Program-made: the position numbers and the translations under genes
In this document: positions 10,509 through 19,144 of the stretch, piece by piece
Layout of the letters: the number at the start of each line of letters is the position of its first letter
How positions within the stretch are numbered: position 1 is the stretch's first letter
Source of the DNA: Chloroflexota bacterium
Lineage (GTDB): Bacteria > Chloroflexota > Anaerolineae > Caldilineales > Caldilineaceae
Direction: 5' to 3'
Length of the DNA: 35,850 nt
Assembly: GCA_003451595.1 (NCBI GenBank)
Contig: DMDA01000048.1
Location: 19,204-55,053, forward strand
Notes under the pieces: generated by a model
Databases searched by the model: none
Told to the model about the DNA's origin: nothing
Seen by the model: the letters and a program-made list of their open reading frames with translations, nothing else

Positions 10509-11516
10509 CTATTCTCCCACGCGCACGACCTGCCCGGTGCGCGCCGACTGGTGGATCGCCAACATGCTTTGCAGGAAGGTGCGCGAGTCGGCCAGGCTGA
10601 CCACAGGCGCAGCGCCGTCGAGCACACACGCCTCCATTGCCTGCACCTCGCATAAGTAAGGATTAACCGCCGGCGTGATGATTTGCTCGGTGCGCTCATC
10701 GAGGTCAGTCAGCGTCATCACGCTGTCGCGCCCGGTCAGCCCAGGCTTCCACGGTTCAGGGATATGCAGGATGCCCCGTTCCCCGACCAGATAAACAGCC
10801 TCGCGGAAGGGGGTGCGAAAGCCGGTGGAGATTTGCGCCACTGCGCCGCTGGCAAAACGTAGCTGTGCGCTCATGCTTACATCCACGCCGCTTTCACCAA
10901 TCGTCTGCTGCGCCCACACTTCAACCGGCGCCCCTTCGCCCAGCATCGTGATCGCCACGCTGTTCGGATAGACGCCGACATCCCACGCGGCGCCGCCAGT
11001 CAGATCCGCGCGGAGCCGCACATTGGCGGCGCGCTCTGGCGGCAGGTAAAAGTTGAACCAGCTATTGATCAGTTGCAGCCTACCCAGTCGTCCGCTGCGC
11101 ACTAGCTCCAACGCCTGCCGCGTCTGCGGGTGATGCAGATACATGAACGCCTCAAAGATGGTGACGCCGCTGACGCGGGCGGCGGCTGCCACTGCCTCGA
11201 ACTCCGCCATGTTCACGACCAACGGTTTTTCACATAGCACGTGCTTGCCCGCCTGCATCGCCTGAATCGCCCATGCGGCGTGCAGGCCATTCGGCAGCGA
11301 CAGATAGATGGCGTCCACTTCGGAGTCGGCAAGTAACTCCTCATAGCTGCCATACGCTTTCGGGATGGCGTGCTGCGCAGCGTAGGCAACAGCGCGGTCA
11401 GCGTCGCGACTGGCGACGGCCATCAGCTCGCTGCGCGGCGATTGTCGCAGCGGCCCCAATAGCGCCTTGTTGATATTGGCGGTGGAGAGCAAGCCCCAAC
11501 GCAGAAGTTTTGTCAT
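10509..11516 (-). CDS. Gfo/Idh/MocA-family NAD(P)-dependent oxidoreductase
   Basis: 335 aa, the normal family length. The N-terminal Rossmann half begins WGLLSTANINKALLGPL (a degenerate nucleotide loop) and carries the hallmark CEKPL at residues 95-99, whose Lys97 acts in hydride transfer. The C-terminal half is the alpha/beta substrate domain with WDVGVYPNSVA. This is the DVGVY form seen in dihydrodiol-dehydrogenase and glucose-fructose-oxidoreductase-like members rather than the DxGxH form. Substrates in the family are mostly sugars, inositols or related polyols; which applies here cannot be told. AAGGAG lies 6 bases before the ATG. It heads a two-gene unit with the GNAT-Nudix gene downstream. 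Confidence 0.93.
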   Translation of the reverse strand: MTKLLRWGLLSTANINKALLGPLRQSPRSELMAVASRDADRAVAYAAQHAIPKAYGSYEELLADSEVDAIYLSLPNGLHAAWAIQAMQAGKHVLCEKPLVVNMAEFEAVAAAARVSGVTIFEAFMYLHHPQTRQALELVRSGRLGRLQLINSWFNFYLPPERAANVRLRADLTGGAAWDVGVYPNSVAITMLGEGAPVEVWAQQTIGESGVDVSMSAQLRFASGAVAQISTGFRTPFREAVYLVGERGILHIPEPWKPGLTGRDSVMTLTDLDERTEQIITPAVNPYLCEVQAMEACVLDGAAPVVSLADSRTFLQSMLAIHQSARTGQVVRVGE

Positions 11517-11556
11517 CCGAAGCTCCTTTGTATATTGAAGATCATGTCACTGTTGT

Positions 11557-11631
11557 CGCAGAGACGCAGGGATACAGAGATGCGCAGAGAGAATCAGCAG
11601 ACGTTGATTGACCTGATGCATCTCTGCGTCC
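11557..11631. repeat. CGCAGAGACGCAG-type intergenic repeat with inverted copy
   Basis: The gap between two minus-strand genes contains CGCAGAGACGCAGG (11557-11570), a near copy, CAGAGATGCGCAGAGAG (11575-11591), and an inverted copy, GCATCTCTGCGTCC (11618-11631). CAGAGATGC (11575-11583) pairs exactly with GCATCTCTG (11618-11626). Short 'CTCTGCGTCTCTGCG' repeats recur in many bacterial intergenic regions (recollection, not checked). No promoter was recognised here. Confidence 0.45.
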
Positions 11632-11636
11632 TTACG

Positions 11637-12998
11637 TCAGATTGAACGCTTTAGTACACGCCACAGGATGTCGGGCGCAAAAAGCCGCGTCACCGGGCTG
11701 ACCAGTTGATTCACTTCATTGAACGCAATGCGCACGTGCGGATCAACCGCTACGGCGTCGAGCACCTTGTCGATGTACCAGCGACCAAAGCGATCACCCA
11801 GGTTATTGCTGCGCTCACCGCCCACTGTGCCCGGCCACTCCAAATCGGCGCCGGTCGCCAACAGCCAGGCGCCAGCCGTCAGTTTGCCAAAGGCGCGCTC
11901 AGCGCGGCGCGCCACACCGTCCAGCTTTCCCTGTGACCGGGTGATCTCCTCACCCAATGCCACTGCCGAAAGCGCCGCCACCGTCATGCCCTGGCCATAA
12001 ATCGGGTTGAAGCCACAGAAGGCGTCGCCCAAGACCACGTAGCGTTCGGGCCAGCGTTCCAACTTTTCATAGTGACGCCAACGGCTGTCGGTGCCACGAT
12101 AGCCGATCGGGCTGCTGATCGGCGTGGCGGCTTGCACGGCGGCGTAATATTCTGAGCCAAGGGCGCGAGCAAACTCCAGAAAACCTGCCTCGTCGGTGGG
12201 CGGGTAGACCTTGTTGGCGCCCGCCATCATTACCACCCAGACGCCGTTCTCTTCTGGGAAGATCAGCCCACCGCGCGGGTCATGCGGCGGCGTGGCAGTG
12301 ATCAGCATCATCCGCCAATCGGCCTGGAAGTTATCCGGCTGTCGGTAGCGCCGGGTGACATAGCCCAGAAACGAATCGACGATGGTCTCCTCCGGCGGGG
12401 TGTAACCCAGGTCCACCAGCCACTCCGGCGTCGGCGATCGTCGTCCCAACGCATCGACCACCAACGCAGCGCGCAGCGTTTCTTCGTCGGGTTGCGCCGC
12501 CTCGGCGCGCCGCCGCTTGATGCGGACGCCGGTTACGGTCGTGTGTGCGGCGTCGGTCTCCAGCCCAATGACGTCGGCGCCCTCAACCAAGCAGATGCGC
12601 GCATCCTGGCGCAGACGTCGGCGCATGGTCGCCTCCAGCAGCAGGCGGCTGCAACTCAACAACTGCTGGCCAGAAGGGAACTGCGCCAGCCATTTGCCGC
12701 GCGAGCGCAGCCTGACGTCGCCGGTGATGTCGAAGGGCACGGCGCCGCTAGCGATCAGCTCTTGCTCCAGCCCCGGGAAAAGCGCGTGCATGATCTGCAA
12801 GCCGCGCAGCAGCAGGATGTGATATTGCCGCGCCTGCGGTGCGCCAGGTCGCGGTGATGCATCCGTCGGCAAGCGGTCGCGTTCGACCAGCAACACCTGG
12901 TCGAAGTGATCCGCCAGCACACGCGCCGTCCACATGCCAGCCATACTGGCGCCAAGCACCAGCGCTGTGCGCTCCGTAGTTAGGTCTGTCATACGCAC
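11637..12998 (-). CDS. FAD-dependent monooxygenase / oxidoreductase (PHBH-like fold)
   Basis: 453 aa. The N-terminus has the FAD-binding beta-alpha-beta motif in the form VLGASMAGMWTARVLADHF (Gly16 to Gly21), ending in an acidic residue in VERD that should bind the ribose. The second FAD motif GDAFCGFNPIYGQGM is around Asp325, as in p-hydroxybenzoate-hydroxylase-like enzymes and tryptophan-halogenase or geranylgeranyl-reductase relatives. The substrate is unknown. The GTG start at 12998 has AGGAG 5 bases upstream. An ATG at 12992 is the alternative, and there the codon overlaps the stop of a possible small upstream ORF in an ATGA junction. It is the last gene of a minus-strand series with the metal ATPase and the APH-like kinase, though a functional link to them is not evident. 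Confidence 0.88.
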   Translation of the reverse strand: MRMTDLTTERTALVLGASMAGMWTARVLADHFDQVLLVERDRLPTDASPRPGAPQARQYHILLLRGLQIMHALFPGLEQELIASGAVPFDITGDVRLRSRGKWLAQFPSGQQLLSCSRLLLEATMRRRLRQDARICLVEGADVIGLETDAAHTTVTGVRIKRRRAEAAQPDEETLRAALVVDALGRRSPTPEWLVDLGYTPPEETIVDSFLGYVTRRYRQPDNFQADWRMMLITATPPHDPRGGLIFPEENGVWVVMMAGANKVYPPTDEAGFLEFARALGSEYYAAVQAATPISSPIGYRGTDSRWRHYEKLERWPERYVVLGDAFCGFNPIYGQGMTVAALSAVALGEEITRSQGKLDGVARRAERAFGKLTAGAWLLATGADLEWPGTVGGERSNNLGDRFGRWYIDKVLDAVAVDPHVRIAFNEVNQLVSPVTRLFAPDILWRVLKRSI

Positions 12999-13093
12999 TC
13001 TTGCTCCTGACGTTCAATAAAGCGCCGACGCCAATGATTGATTGCGGACGCCAGGGCGCGCTGCACGAATCTCGCAATTATCCAATCGATCAA
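12989..13093 (-). CDS. Possible 34-aa cationic small protein between metal ATPase and monooxygenase
   Basis: A 34-codon frame starts at TTG 13093, whose last two bases are part of the ATPase's TGA. It ends in a TGA that shares the ATGA junction with the alternative ATG of the monooxygenase. The product starts (M)IDWIIARFVQRALASAIN and continues with a strongly basic segment, HWRRRFIERQEQ, ending in ECV. It could form an amphipathic or membrane-surface helix. The tight overlap on both sides suggests translational coupling. The weak start codon and the absence of any recognised family keep this tentative; the frame may simply be spacer sequence. Confidence 0.3.
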   Translation of the reverse strand: MIDWIIARFVQRALASAINHWRRRFIERQEQECV

Positions 13094-15195
13094 TCCCGTG
13101 CCCGCCCCAATAGTCGCGCCGAGTTGCCCAGAATCAGCAGGTCTGGGATCGACTGCGCGGCGGCGGCCAGGATGGGCGGCAGCAACCCCAACGCCGCCAG
13201 CGACAGCCCGGCCAGGTTGTAAATGGCGGTAAACCAAAGATTCATTTTCACAACGCCCATGGTGCGCCGCGCCAACTGTAAGAGCATTGGCACGAGCAGC
13301 CAGTCATCACGCATCAGGGTGACGTGGGCGGCCTCTAGCGCAATGTCGCTGCCAGCCGCCCCCATCGCCACGCCGACGTCGGCCTGCGCCAGCGCCGGGG
13401 CATCGTTGACGCCATCGCCCACCATCACGACCACCTTCCCTTGCTGCTGGTATGCCTGCACGACGGCGATTTTATCCTCCGGCAGCAGCCCAGCGCGATA
13501 GGGAATGCCCAGTTGCCCAGCAAACCGCGCAGCAGTGGCGGCGTTGTCGCCGGTCAGCACCTCAATCGTGTCGATGCCCAACGCCCGCACTTGCGCCAAC
13601 GCCGCCGCCGCTTCGGGGCGCAACGAATCCGCCGCCAGCAACGCCCCGATCACCGCATTGTCGCGCGTCACCCAAATCACGCTGCGCCCAGCCATCTGCT
13701 CCGCATTGAGCGGCGGCGCTGGCGTCGTCACCAGGCGCTGGCTGCCGACGGTGATGCGCTGCCCCTCGACCTCGGCGATGACACCCTGGCCCGGGAGCGC
13801 CTCGAAGTGCGTGGGCGCGACCAACGTCAACCCGCTGGCCGCCGCATGGGCGCGCACCGCGGCCGCCAGCGGATGCTCAGAGTAGCGCTCCGCCGCCGCC
13901 GCCAGCCGCAGCACCTCCGTCGTGGCAACACCGCCGAAGGCCATGATCTCCTCGATGCGCGGGCGCCCCAGCGTCAGCGTGCCCGTCTTATCGATCAGCA
14001 AGACGTCGGCGCGCGCCAGCGTTTCAATGTACTTGCCACCCTTGATCAACAAGCCTTCGCGCGCCGCCCGTCCAATGGCTGCCAGCACTGCGATGGGCGT
14101 CGCCAGCGCAATCGCACACGAGCAGGCCACGACCAGCACCGCCGTCACCGCCAGCGGGTCGCGACGGATCAGCAATGTCAGCGCCGCCAGCGTGAGCACG
14201 ACGGGCAGGAAGTAGGCGCTGAACTTGTCGGCAAAGCGTTGCACCTCGGCGCGGTTGGCTTCCGCCGCCTCGACCAGGGCAATGACGCGGCCAAAGGTGG
14301 TGTCGACGCCGGTGCGCGTGGTCTGCACGCGCAGGCTGCCCAACCGTATGAGCGTAGCCGCAAAGACGTGCGCGCCAGGCCCAGTCTCCACTGGCAACGA
14401 CTCACCCGTGATCGCGGCCTGATCGACAGTGGCGCGACCGTCAACCACGACGCCATCGACGGGAATCTGTTCGCCCGGACGCACGACAACGATCTCGCCG
14501 GGCGCCACATCCGTTACGGGGATTTCGGTTTCGACGCCGTTGCGCACAACGCGCGCTTGCTGTGGAGCCAGCGCCGTCAGGGTGCGCACCGCTTTGCGCG
14601 CACCCTCGGCGGTGAAGCCTTCGACGTAATCGCCCACGCGCATAAAAAAGACCACAACTGCTGCCGTCGCCCATTGCCCGACCGCCAGCGCTGCCAGCAC
14701 GCCGATAGTCATCAGCGTGTGCGAGATGACTTGCCGCTTACGCGCCGCCCGGATCACGTTGGCAAAGATCGGCCAGCCGCTGATTACAACCAACGCTGCG
14801 CCCACAAGAAAAGGTATGCGGGCGGTGATCGTCTCAGACAGTCCTAACCACTCGCCGACTACCACCACGAAAAGCACTGCGCCAAAGACCAGCGCCAGCA
14901 CCGTCCACACCTTGCGCGTGTAGTGGACTGGCTGGAGCGCCGGCGTTGCTGTCGGTGGTGGCGCCGCCTGGTAGCCTGCCGCCGCCACCGCCGCACGCAG
15001 TTGATCCAGTGACACCGCCGCCGGGTCAAGCTGCACGATGGCCTTTTCCGACGCCAACAGCACCTGCACCGAGGCCACGCCCGGCACGCCTGCCAACGCA
15101 TGTTCAACATGGCGCGTGCATTCGGCGCAATCCATGCCGGCAACGGGCAGCTCAATTGTCTTTAGATCATAAATTGCGTTAAGCGTCCTCGACAT
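13090..15195 (-). CDS. Heavy-metal-translocating P1B-type ATPase with CSC membrane motif
   Basis: 701 aa. The N-terminal HMA metal-binding domain (about 12-78) has GMDCAEC with Cys23 and Cys26. The transmembrane core and actuator loop (TGESLPVE) follow. The membrane metal-site motif is ACSCAIALATP, with Cys358-Ser359-Cys360 where Cu and Zn pumps normally have CPC. The phosphorylated Asp is 402 in DKTGTLT, and GDGVNDAPAL ends the catalytic domain. The last helices read NLWFTAIYN and QSIPDLLILGNSARLL; they lack the Met-Ser pair of Cu+ pumps and resemble the NS-RLL ending that I associate with CtpC-type ATPases. It should export a soft or transition metal, but which one cannot be assigned. The ATG at 15195 is 6 bases downstream of the kinase gene's stop, so the two genes look co-transcribed. 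Confidence 0.93.
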   Translation of the reverse strand: MSRTLNAIYDLKTIELPVAGMDCAECTRHVEHALAGVPGVASVQVLLASEKAIVQLDPAAVSLDQLRAAVAAAGYQAAPPPTATPALQPVHYTRKVWTVLALVFGAVLFVVVVGEWLGLSETITARIPFLVGAALVVISGWPIFANVIRAARKRQVISHTLMTIGVLAALAVGQWATAAVVVFFMRVGDYVEGFTAEGARKAVRTLTALAPQQARVVRNGVETEIPVTDVAPGEIVVVRPGEQIPVDGVVVDGRATVDQAAITGESLPVETGPGAHVFAATLIRLGSLRVQTTRTGVDTTFGRVIALVEAAEANRAEVQRFADKFSAYFLPVVLTLAALTLLIRRDPLAVTAVLVVACSCAIALATPIAVLAAIGRAAREGLLIKGGKYIETLARADVLLIDKTGTLTLGRPRIEEIMAFGGVATTEVLRLAAAAERYSEHPLAAAVRAHAAASGLTLVAPTHFEALPGQGVIAEVEGQRITVGSQRLVTTPAPPLNAEQMAGRSVIWVTRDNAVIGALLAADSLRPEAAAALAQVRALGIDTIEVLTGDNAATAARFAGQLGIPYRAGLLPEDKIAVVQAYQQQGKVVVMVGDGVNDAPALAQADVGVAMGAAGSDIALEAAHVTLMRDDWLLVPMLLQLARRTMGVVKMNLWFTAIYNLAGLSLAALGLLPPILAAAAQSIPDLLILGNSARLLGRARD

Positions 15196-15201
15196 TGCAA
15201 G

Positions 15202-16119
15202 TCACTTCTCCCTCCACAACAGATCGGCGACACGCAGATCATCCTGACCTGCGTTCGGGTCAGCGTCATTGTAATCCCACCAGGCGGAGAGCACGCACTG
15301 CGCCACGCTCCATAGCCGCATCCGCTCGCGGTCTAGCCCTAGTCGTTCTGCCACCTGGTCGATGCGCCGCCGCAAGACGCGCGCCGGGTTGGGCTGGGCC
15401 AGCGGCCAGCCAGGCGGATTGCGCAGCAAGGCGTAGACCTCGAATTCTCGCTCACCGACAACGCCTTTGGGATCAATGGCGAGCCAGCGCCCGCCGGGTG
15501 CAGCCAACACATTGTCATGATGCAGATCACCGTGCAACACGACAGGCGCCGAACTGGACGCCAATAGTTCGCTAAAGAGATGCTCGGCAATCTCCACCAG
15601 AAGCGTAGGGAATGGCCCCGTTCCCCCGTCGAAGGTCGTGCGCAAGGTTGCCAGCTCCGCCGCCCACTCCCCGATCGTGAGCATGGCGTGTGTCGCTGGC
15701 GCCGGGCGCCATAATGCTTCCATCACGTCGGCAAGAAGGGCTGTCGCCTGCACGTCGTCATCATCAACCAGACTGCGCAACGTTGCACCGGGGCGCAGTC
15801 GCTCAAGCAGCAGGGCCCCGCCGTCCGGGTCAGACTCAAGCAGGCGCACACAGCCGCCACCATCGAAAAAGGCAAGCGCCGCCAACTCGGAGCGCGCCTC
15901 ACGATGGGGGACGCCAAGCTTCAGCACAGCCTCGCTACCGTCGCGGCGCAGGACAGGCGCTACATAGTTATAGGATAAATTGGGGAACGCCGGCAACAGA
16001 GTGAGTTCCCATCGCTGCGCGTATGTCTCCAGGCGTTGCGGCAACGTGCGTAGAAATACAGCACCCGCTTCGCCAAAAGTATTGTAGAGCGTATTGAAGA
16101 AGTTGGGTGGCAGATTCAT
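15202..16119 (-). CDS. APH(6)/hydroxyurea-type small-molecule kinase
   Basis: About 305 aa from the ATG at 16119 (MNLPPNFFN). The frame is open to 16281, but the extra 54 residues look non-coding. The fold is that of aminoglycoside phosphotransferases: LKLGVPHREARSELAAL supplies the nucleotide-binding Lys and Glu, the catalytic loop is HGDLHHDN with Asp198, and the metal-binding Asp216 is in IDPKG. The pattern VLHGDLHHDNVL followed by IDPKGVVGEREFEVY is that of the streptomycin 6-kinase / hydroxyurea kinase family. In environmental genomes such kinases often have unknown natural substrates, so a resistance role should not be assumed. No clear ribosome site precedes the start, but TACAAT lies 8 bases upstream, which would fit a leaderless or very short-leader mRNA. 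It is the first gene of the series running into the metal ATPase. Confidence 0.85.
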   Translation of the reverse strand: MNLPPNFFNTLYNTFGEAGAVFLRTLPQRLETYAQRWELTLLPAFPNLSYNYVAPVLRRDGSEAVLKLGVPHREARSELAALAFFDGGGCVRLLESDPDGGALLLERLRPGATLRSLVDDDDVQATALLADVMEALWRPAPATHAMLTIGEWAAELATLRTTFDGGTGPFPTLLVEIAEHLFSELLASSSAPVVLHGDLHHDNVLAAPGGRWLAIDPKGVVGEREFEVYALLRNPPGWPLAQPNPARVLRRRIDQVAERLGLDRERMRLWSVAQCVLSAWWDYNDADPNAGQDDLRVADLLWREK

Positions 16120-16265
16120 ATGTTGATTGTACATGCACCAATGGTGATTCGCTGAACCCAACCAGGGGGCGATTATCGCATGCCCCTTCCAGGGCAACAG
16201 AACGTCCTGCAACTTATCGGCCAATATGCAACTTGAAATCACCCTCAATGATACACATATGGCCG

Positions 16266-16294
16266 TTGAATTGCACCCCATCTTGCACTATGAT
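16266..16294 (+). promoter_or_regulatory. Sigma70-type promoter of the DUF2339 gene
   Basis: TTGAAT (16266-16271) and TATGAT (16289-16294) are separated by exactly 17 bases. Transcription would start near 16301, about 64 bases before the ATG at 16365. This is the best -35/-10 pair seen in the window. Confidence 0.65.
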
Positions 16295-16299
16295 GTGCA

Positions 16300-16331
16300 C
16301 CACTGCATGCCCAGACAGCGGCGTGCAGTGG
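16300..16331 (+). other. Hairpin at the predicted 5' end of the DUF2339 transcript
   Basis: The arms CCACTGCATGCC (16300-16311) and GGCGTGCAGTGG (16320-16331) pair over 12 bases with a single G-U wobble around an 8-base loop. It falls right at the predicted transcription start and is followed by GTCAAAAACGC and the ribosome site. It may protect the 5' end or serve as an operator. No known riboswitch was recognised. Confidence 0.4.
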
Positions 16332-16364
16332 TGTCAAAAACGCAACAATGAAGGTAAGGGTGCG

Positions 16365-19088
16365 ATGGAATCGACGGCTGATTTGTTGACCTGTCTGATG
16401 TTGCTGCTACTGCTGGGCAGCGGCGTTGGCTTCTTGATGGTGAACCGGCGCATGAACCGGCTGCAGAAGCAGATCGAGCAGCTTGAGCTGCGTCTCGAGG
16501 CGAACATCCTGCCGGACGCCACGCCTGGGCAGGAAGCGCCGCAGGTCACACTGCCGTTGGCGTCGGCGCAGCCTGTACAGCCTGCGCAACCCGCGCCGGT
16601 GGCAGGACTCCGCGCGAACCTGCCTCCCCCGACGTTGCCCAAGCCGCAGTCGCTGCCGCCTGCAGCACCGCCGCTCCCTGCTCCCGCACCTGCGCCGGTC
16701 AAAGCGCCGCGCAAGCCGATCCCGGTGGTCGATTGGTTCCTCAAGAGTCACATTCTGGTGCAGATCGGTTTGATCGTGCTTTTTATCGGCGTGGCGCTGC
16801 TGCTGCGCTATGCCGTCGATCAAGGTTGGCTGTCGCTGGAAATTCGCCACATCGGCGCGGCGATGGGTGGTGTGGCGCTGGGTGTGGTGGGCTGGCTGTT
16901 GCGCAAACGGCAACGCAGCTACGGGCTGGCATTGGAGGGCGGCGGTCTGGCGATCCTCTATCTGACGACCTTCTCTGCCTACCAGTTCTATGCACTGCTG
17001 CCGGCGTCGATGGCGTTTGGCGTGTTCGTCGTGTTGGGCGGCGTCGGCATGGCGCTGGCGCTGCTGCAGAATGCACGTATCCTGGCGTACGCTGCATTGA
17101 TCGGCGCGTTCGCGGCGCCGTTGCTTGCCGCAGGCGATGGCGGCAGCTACCTCGGGCTGTTTGGCTACTATGCGTTGCTCGTGCTCGTGGCGCTGGGGCT
17201 GGCGGTGCGCAAAGGCTGGCAGGGGCTGGGCGTGATCGGCTTGCTCTTCACCTATACCGTCGGGATCGGCTACACCTTTGCCAACGATCCTGTGCGTAAC
17301 GGCGACTACCCTGGGGTGCAGGGCTTCGTGGCGCTCTTTTTCGGGCTGTTCGCCGTCGCCGCTCTGCTCTTTGCACAACGGCGCAGCGCGGGACGCCGCA
17401 TCAGCGATCTCGTGATCGGCGTGCTCAACCCGGTCTTTGCGCTGATCTGGCAGATGATGCTCATCATCGACTTCGAACGCGGAGCCGGCTACAGTCTGCT
17501 GGTGGGCGGTGCGCTCTATCTTGGCTGGTTCGGGCTGCTGCGCTGGCGCAAGGATGAACAGCTCACTCTGCACCGCGAGTTGAGCCTGTTTTGGGCGCTC
17601 TTCATGCTGACGCTGGCGATCCCGGTCTTTGTCGAGGCGCAGATCACCGCTGCGATCTGGGCGGTGGCGGGCGCAGCGTGGGTGTGGATCGGCTGGCGGC
17701 GCACGGTGGGCTGGCTGGCGCCCTGGGGACTCATCACACAGCTGGGCGCGGGTCTCGCCTTTGCGCCAACGCTGCTCGATGCGCTTGGCAAATTCTTGAC
17801 GCCGGCGGCAATGAGCACGCCGTTTCTCAACGAATTTACGCTCGGCTGGGTGATGCTGGGTGCGGCTGGGATGGCGTCGGCGTATTTCTTCACCCGCCCC
17901 GCCTTTGCGACGGCTGGTGCGGCGCGCGCAAGCATCTGGCGGGCGCTTGCCGTGCTCAGCCTGACGTGGGGCTTTGCCTGGTGGTTTGGCGGCGGCGCGC
18001 TGGAGGCGACGACGGTGCGCGCAGGCTTCGTGGTCAGCGCGCTGGTGTTGTTTTTCACGCTTTCGACGGTCGTGATGGCGTTGATCGGCTGGCGGCTGGC
18101 GTTTGGCTGGCTCGAAGTGCCGCTGCGCGGGCTGCTGCCGCTGCTGCTGGTGTTGGCGGTCGTGCATCGTTGGGAGATCGATTCACCGCTGGAGGGCGGA
18201 GCGTGGCTGGCTTGGCCCCTGGCGCTGCTAGCGCACGTGTGGATGCTGCGCCGCAACGAGAGTTGGCGGCCGGTCGCAGTCTATCACGCTGCCGGTCTGT
18301 GGCTGGCGACCTACCTGGCGGCAGCGGCTGCGAACGGGTGGTTGGGCGCCAGCGACGCCGGCGAGACGTGGCAGGTGGCGGCGGTCTTCACAGTGCTGGC
18401 GGCGGTGATCGCGGGCGTCACCACGTTTGCGCCGCGGCTGCCGGCGCCGTTCGCTCGCCATGTCCAGGCATATCGTGGCGGCGGGGTAGGGCTGGTGGTC
18501 GTCATCGGCGCGCTGCTGCTCCTGATGACAAACTTCACGCAAGATGGCGCGCTGCACGGGCTGCCCTATCTACCGCTCCTGAATCCGCTGGCGTTGGCGA
18601 TGGCGGCGCTGCTGGCTGCCACGATCTACTGGCTGGCGGTGGTGCGCAACGATGTGGACGCGCAATGGCGTCCGCTGCTGTGGGGGCTGCGCTGGGTGTG
18701 GTGGGCGCTGCTGATCCTGACGATGAGCGCAGAACTGGCGCGCAGCGTGCATCACCTGCTCGGCGTACCGCTCACCTGGGATGGCCTCTACACGTCGGCG
18801 ATCTACCAGACGCTGCTGGCGGTGTTGTGGAGCGTCACTGCGCTTGGGTTGATGGTGTGGGGCAGTCGCCGCGGCTCACGTTCGGCGTGGATTGCGGGTG
18901 CGGTCGTCTTGGGGATGACCGTGCTCAAGCTCTTCGTGGTTGATCTGGCTGGCGTCGGCACGGTGGCGCGCATTGTCTCGTTCATCGGCGTTGGGCTGTT
19001 GATCCTGGTGATCGCATTCCTGGCGCCCGCGCCCAAGTTGCAGAACTCACAGGCGGCGCAGAGCGATGGAGAGGGTGCGTTGCCCTGA
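16365..19088 (+). CDS. DUF2339-family polytopic membrane protein
   Basis: 907 aa from the ATG at 16365, with AAGGG just upstream. The open frame back to 16107 is spurious, as the promoter lies inside it. A single N-terminal helix (about 8-26) is followed by a short coiled coil (MNRRMNRLQKQIEQLELRL), a Pro/Ala-rich linker (about 55-120) and then some twenty or more membrane helices. The WFLKSHILVQIGLIVLFIGVALLLRYAVDQGW region, the RHIGAA strand and YGLALEGGGLAILYLTTF match the DUF2339 'predicted membrane protein' family. Its function is not established; some members sit near envelope genes. The C-terminal helix ends LAPAPKLQ. The gene stands alone with its own promoter, 56 bases before the next start. 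Confidence 0.9.
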   Translation: MESTADLLTCLMLLLLLGSGVGFLMVNRRMNRLQKQIEQLELRLEANILPDATPGQEAPQVTLPLASAQPVQPAQPAPVAGLRANLPPPTLPKPQSLPPAAPPLPAPAPAPVKAPRKPIPVVDWFLKSHILVQIGLIVLFIGVALLLRYAVDQGWLSLEIRHIGAAMGGVALGVVGWLLRKRQRSYGLALEGGGLAILYLTTFSAYQFYALLPASMAFGVFVVLGGVGMALALLQNARILAYAALIGAFAAPLLAAGDGGSYLGLFGYYALLVLVALGLAVRKGWQGLGVIGLLFTYTVGIGYTFANDPVRNGDYPGVQGFVALFFGLFAVAALLFAQRRSAGRRISDLVIGVLNPVFALIWQMMLIIDFERGAGYSLLVGGALYLGWFGLLRWRKDEQLTLHRELSLFWALFMLTLAIPVFVEAQITAAIWAVAGAAWVWIGWRRTVGWLAPWGLITQLGAGLAFAPTLLDALGKFLTPAAMSTPFLNEFTLGWVMLGAAGMASAYFFTRPAFATAGAARASIWRALAVLSLTWGFAWWFGGGALEATTVRAGFVVSALVLFFTLSTVVMALIGWRLAFGWLEVPLRGLLPLLLVLAVVHRWEIDSPLEGGAWLAWPLALLAHVWMLRRNESWRPVAVYHAAGLWLATYLAAAAANGWLGASDAGETWQVAAVFTVLAAVIAGVTTFAPRLPAPFARHVQAYRGGGVGLVVVIGALLLLMTNFTQDGALHGLPYLPLLNPLALAMAALLAATIYWLAVVRNDVDAQWRPLLWGLRWVWWALLILTMSAELARSVHHLLGVPLTWDGLYTSAIYQTLLAVLWSVTALGLMVWGSRRGSRSAWIAGAVVLGMTVLKLFVVDLAGVGTVARIVSFIGVGLLILVIAFLAPAPKLQNSQAAQSDGEGALP

Positions 19089-19144
19089 TTTGTGCAGCGC
19101 GTGCCGACCAATGCGAGGCACGCTTTGGCTTGCGGAGGTTCACA

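Noticed and set aside
10504..10653. N-terminal extension of the GNAT-Nudix protein
   Set aside because: The extension overlaps the oxidoreductase gene out of frame and lacks similarity to GNAT N-termini. ATG 10503 has a ribosome site.
13441..14847. A 468-codon plus-strand frame
   Set aside because: It is antisense to the metal ATPase's conserved catalytic core. It is Arg/His-rich with no motifs.
15202..16119. Acquired antibiotic-resistance gene
   Set aside because: The kinase has no mobile element beside it and its base use resembles its neighbours. APH(6)-like kinases are widespread in environmental bacteria, so a resistance role is not supported.
16107..16364. N-terminal extension of the DUF2339 protein
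   Set aside because: The extra codons contain the promoter and 5' hairpin, and the ATG at 16365 has a ribosome site and starts a membrane helix.
16407..18167. A 586-codon minus-strand frame rich in His, Gln and Arg
   Set aside because: It is antisense to the DUF2339 membrane helices; the composition is that expected from reversed Leu/Ala/Val codons.
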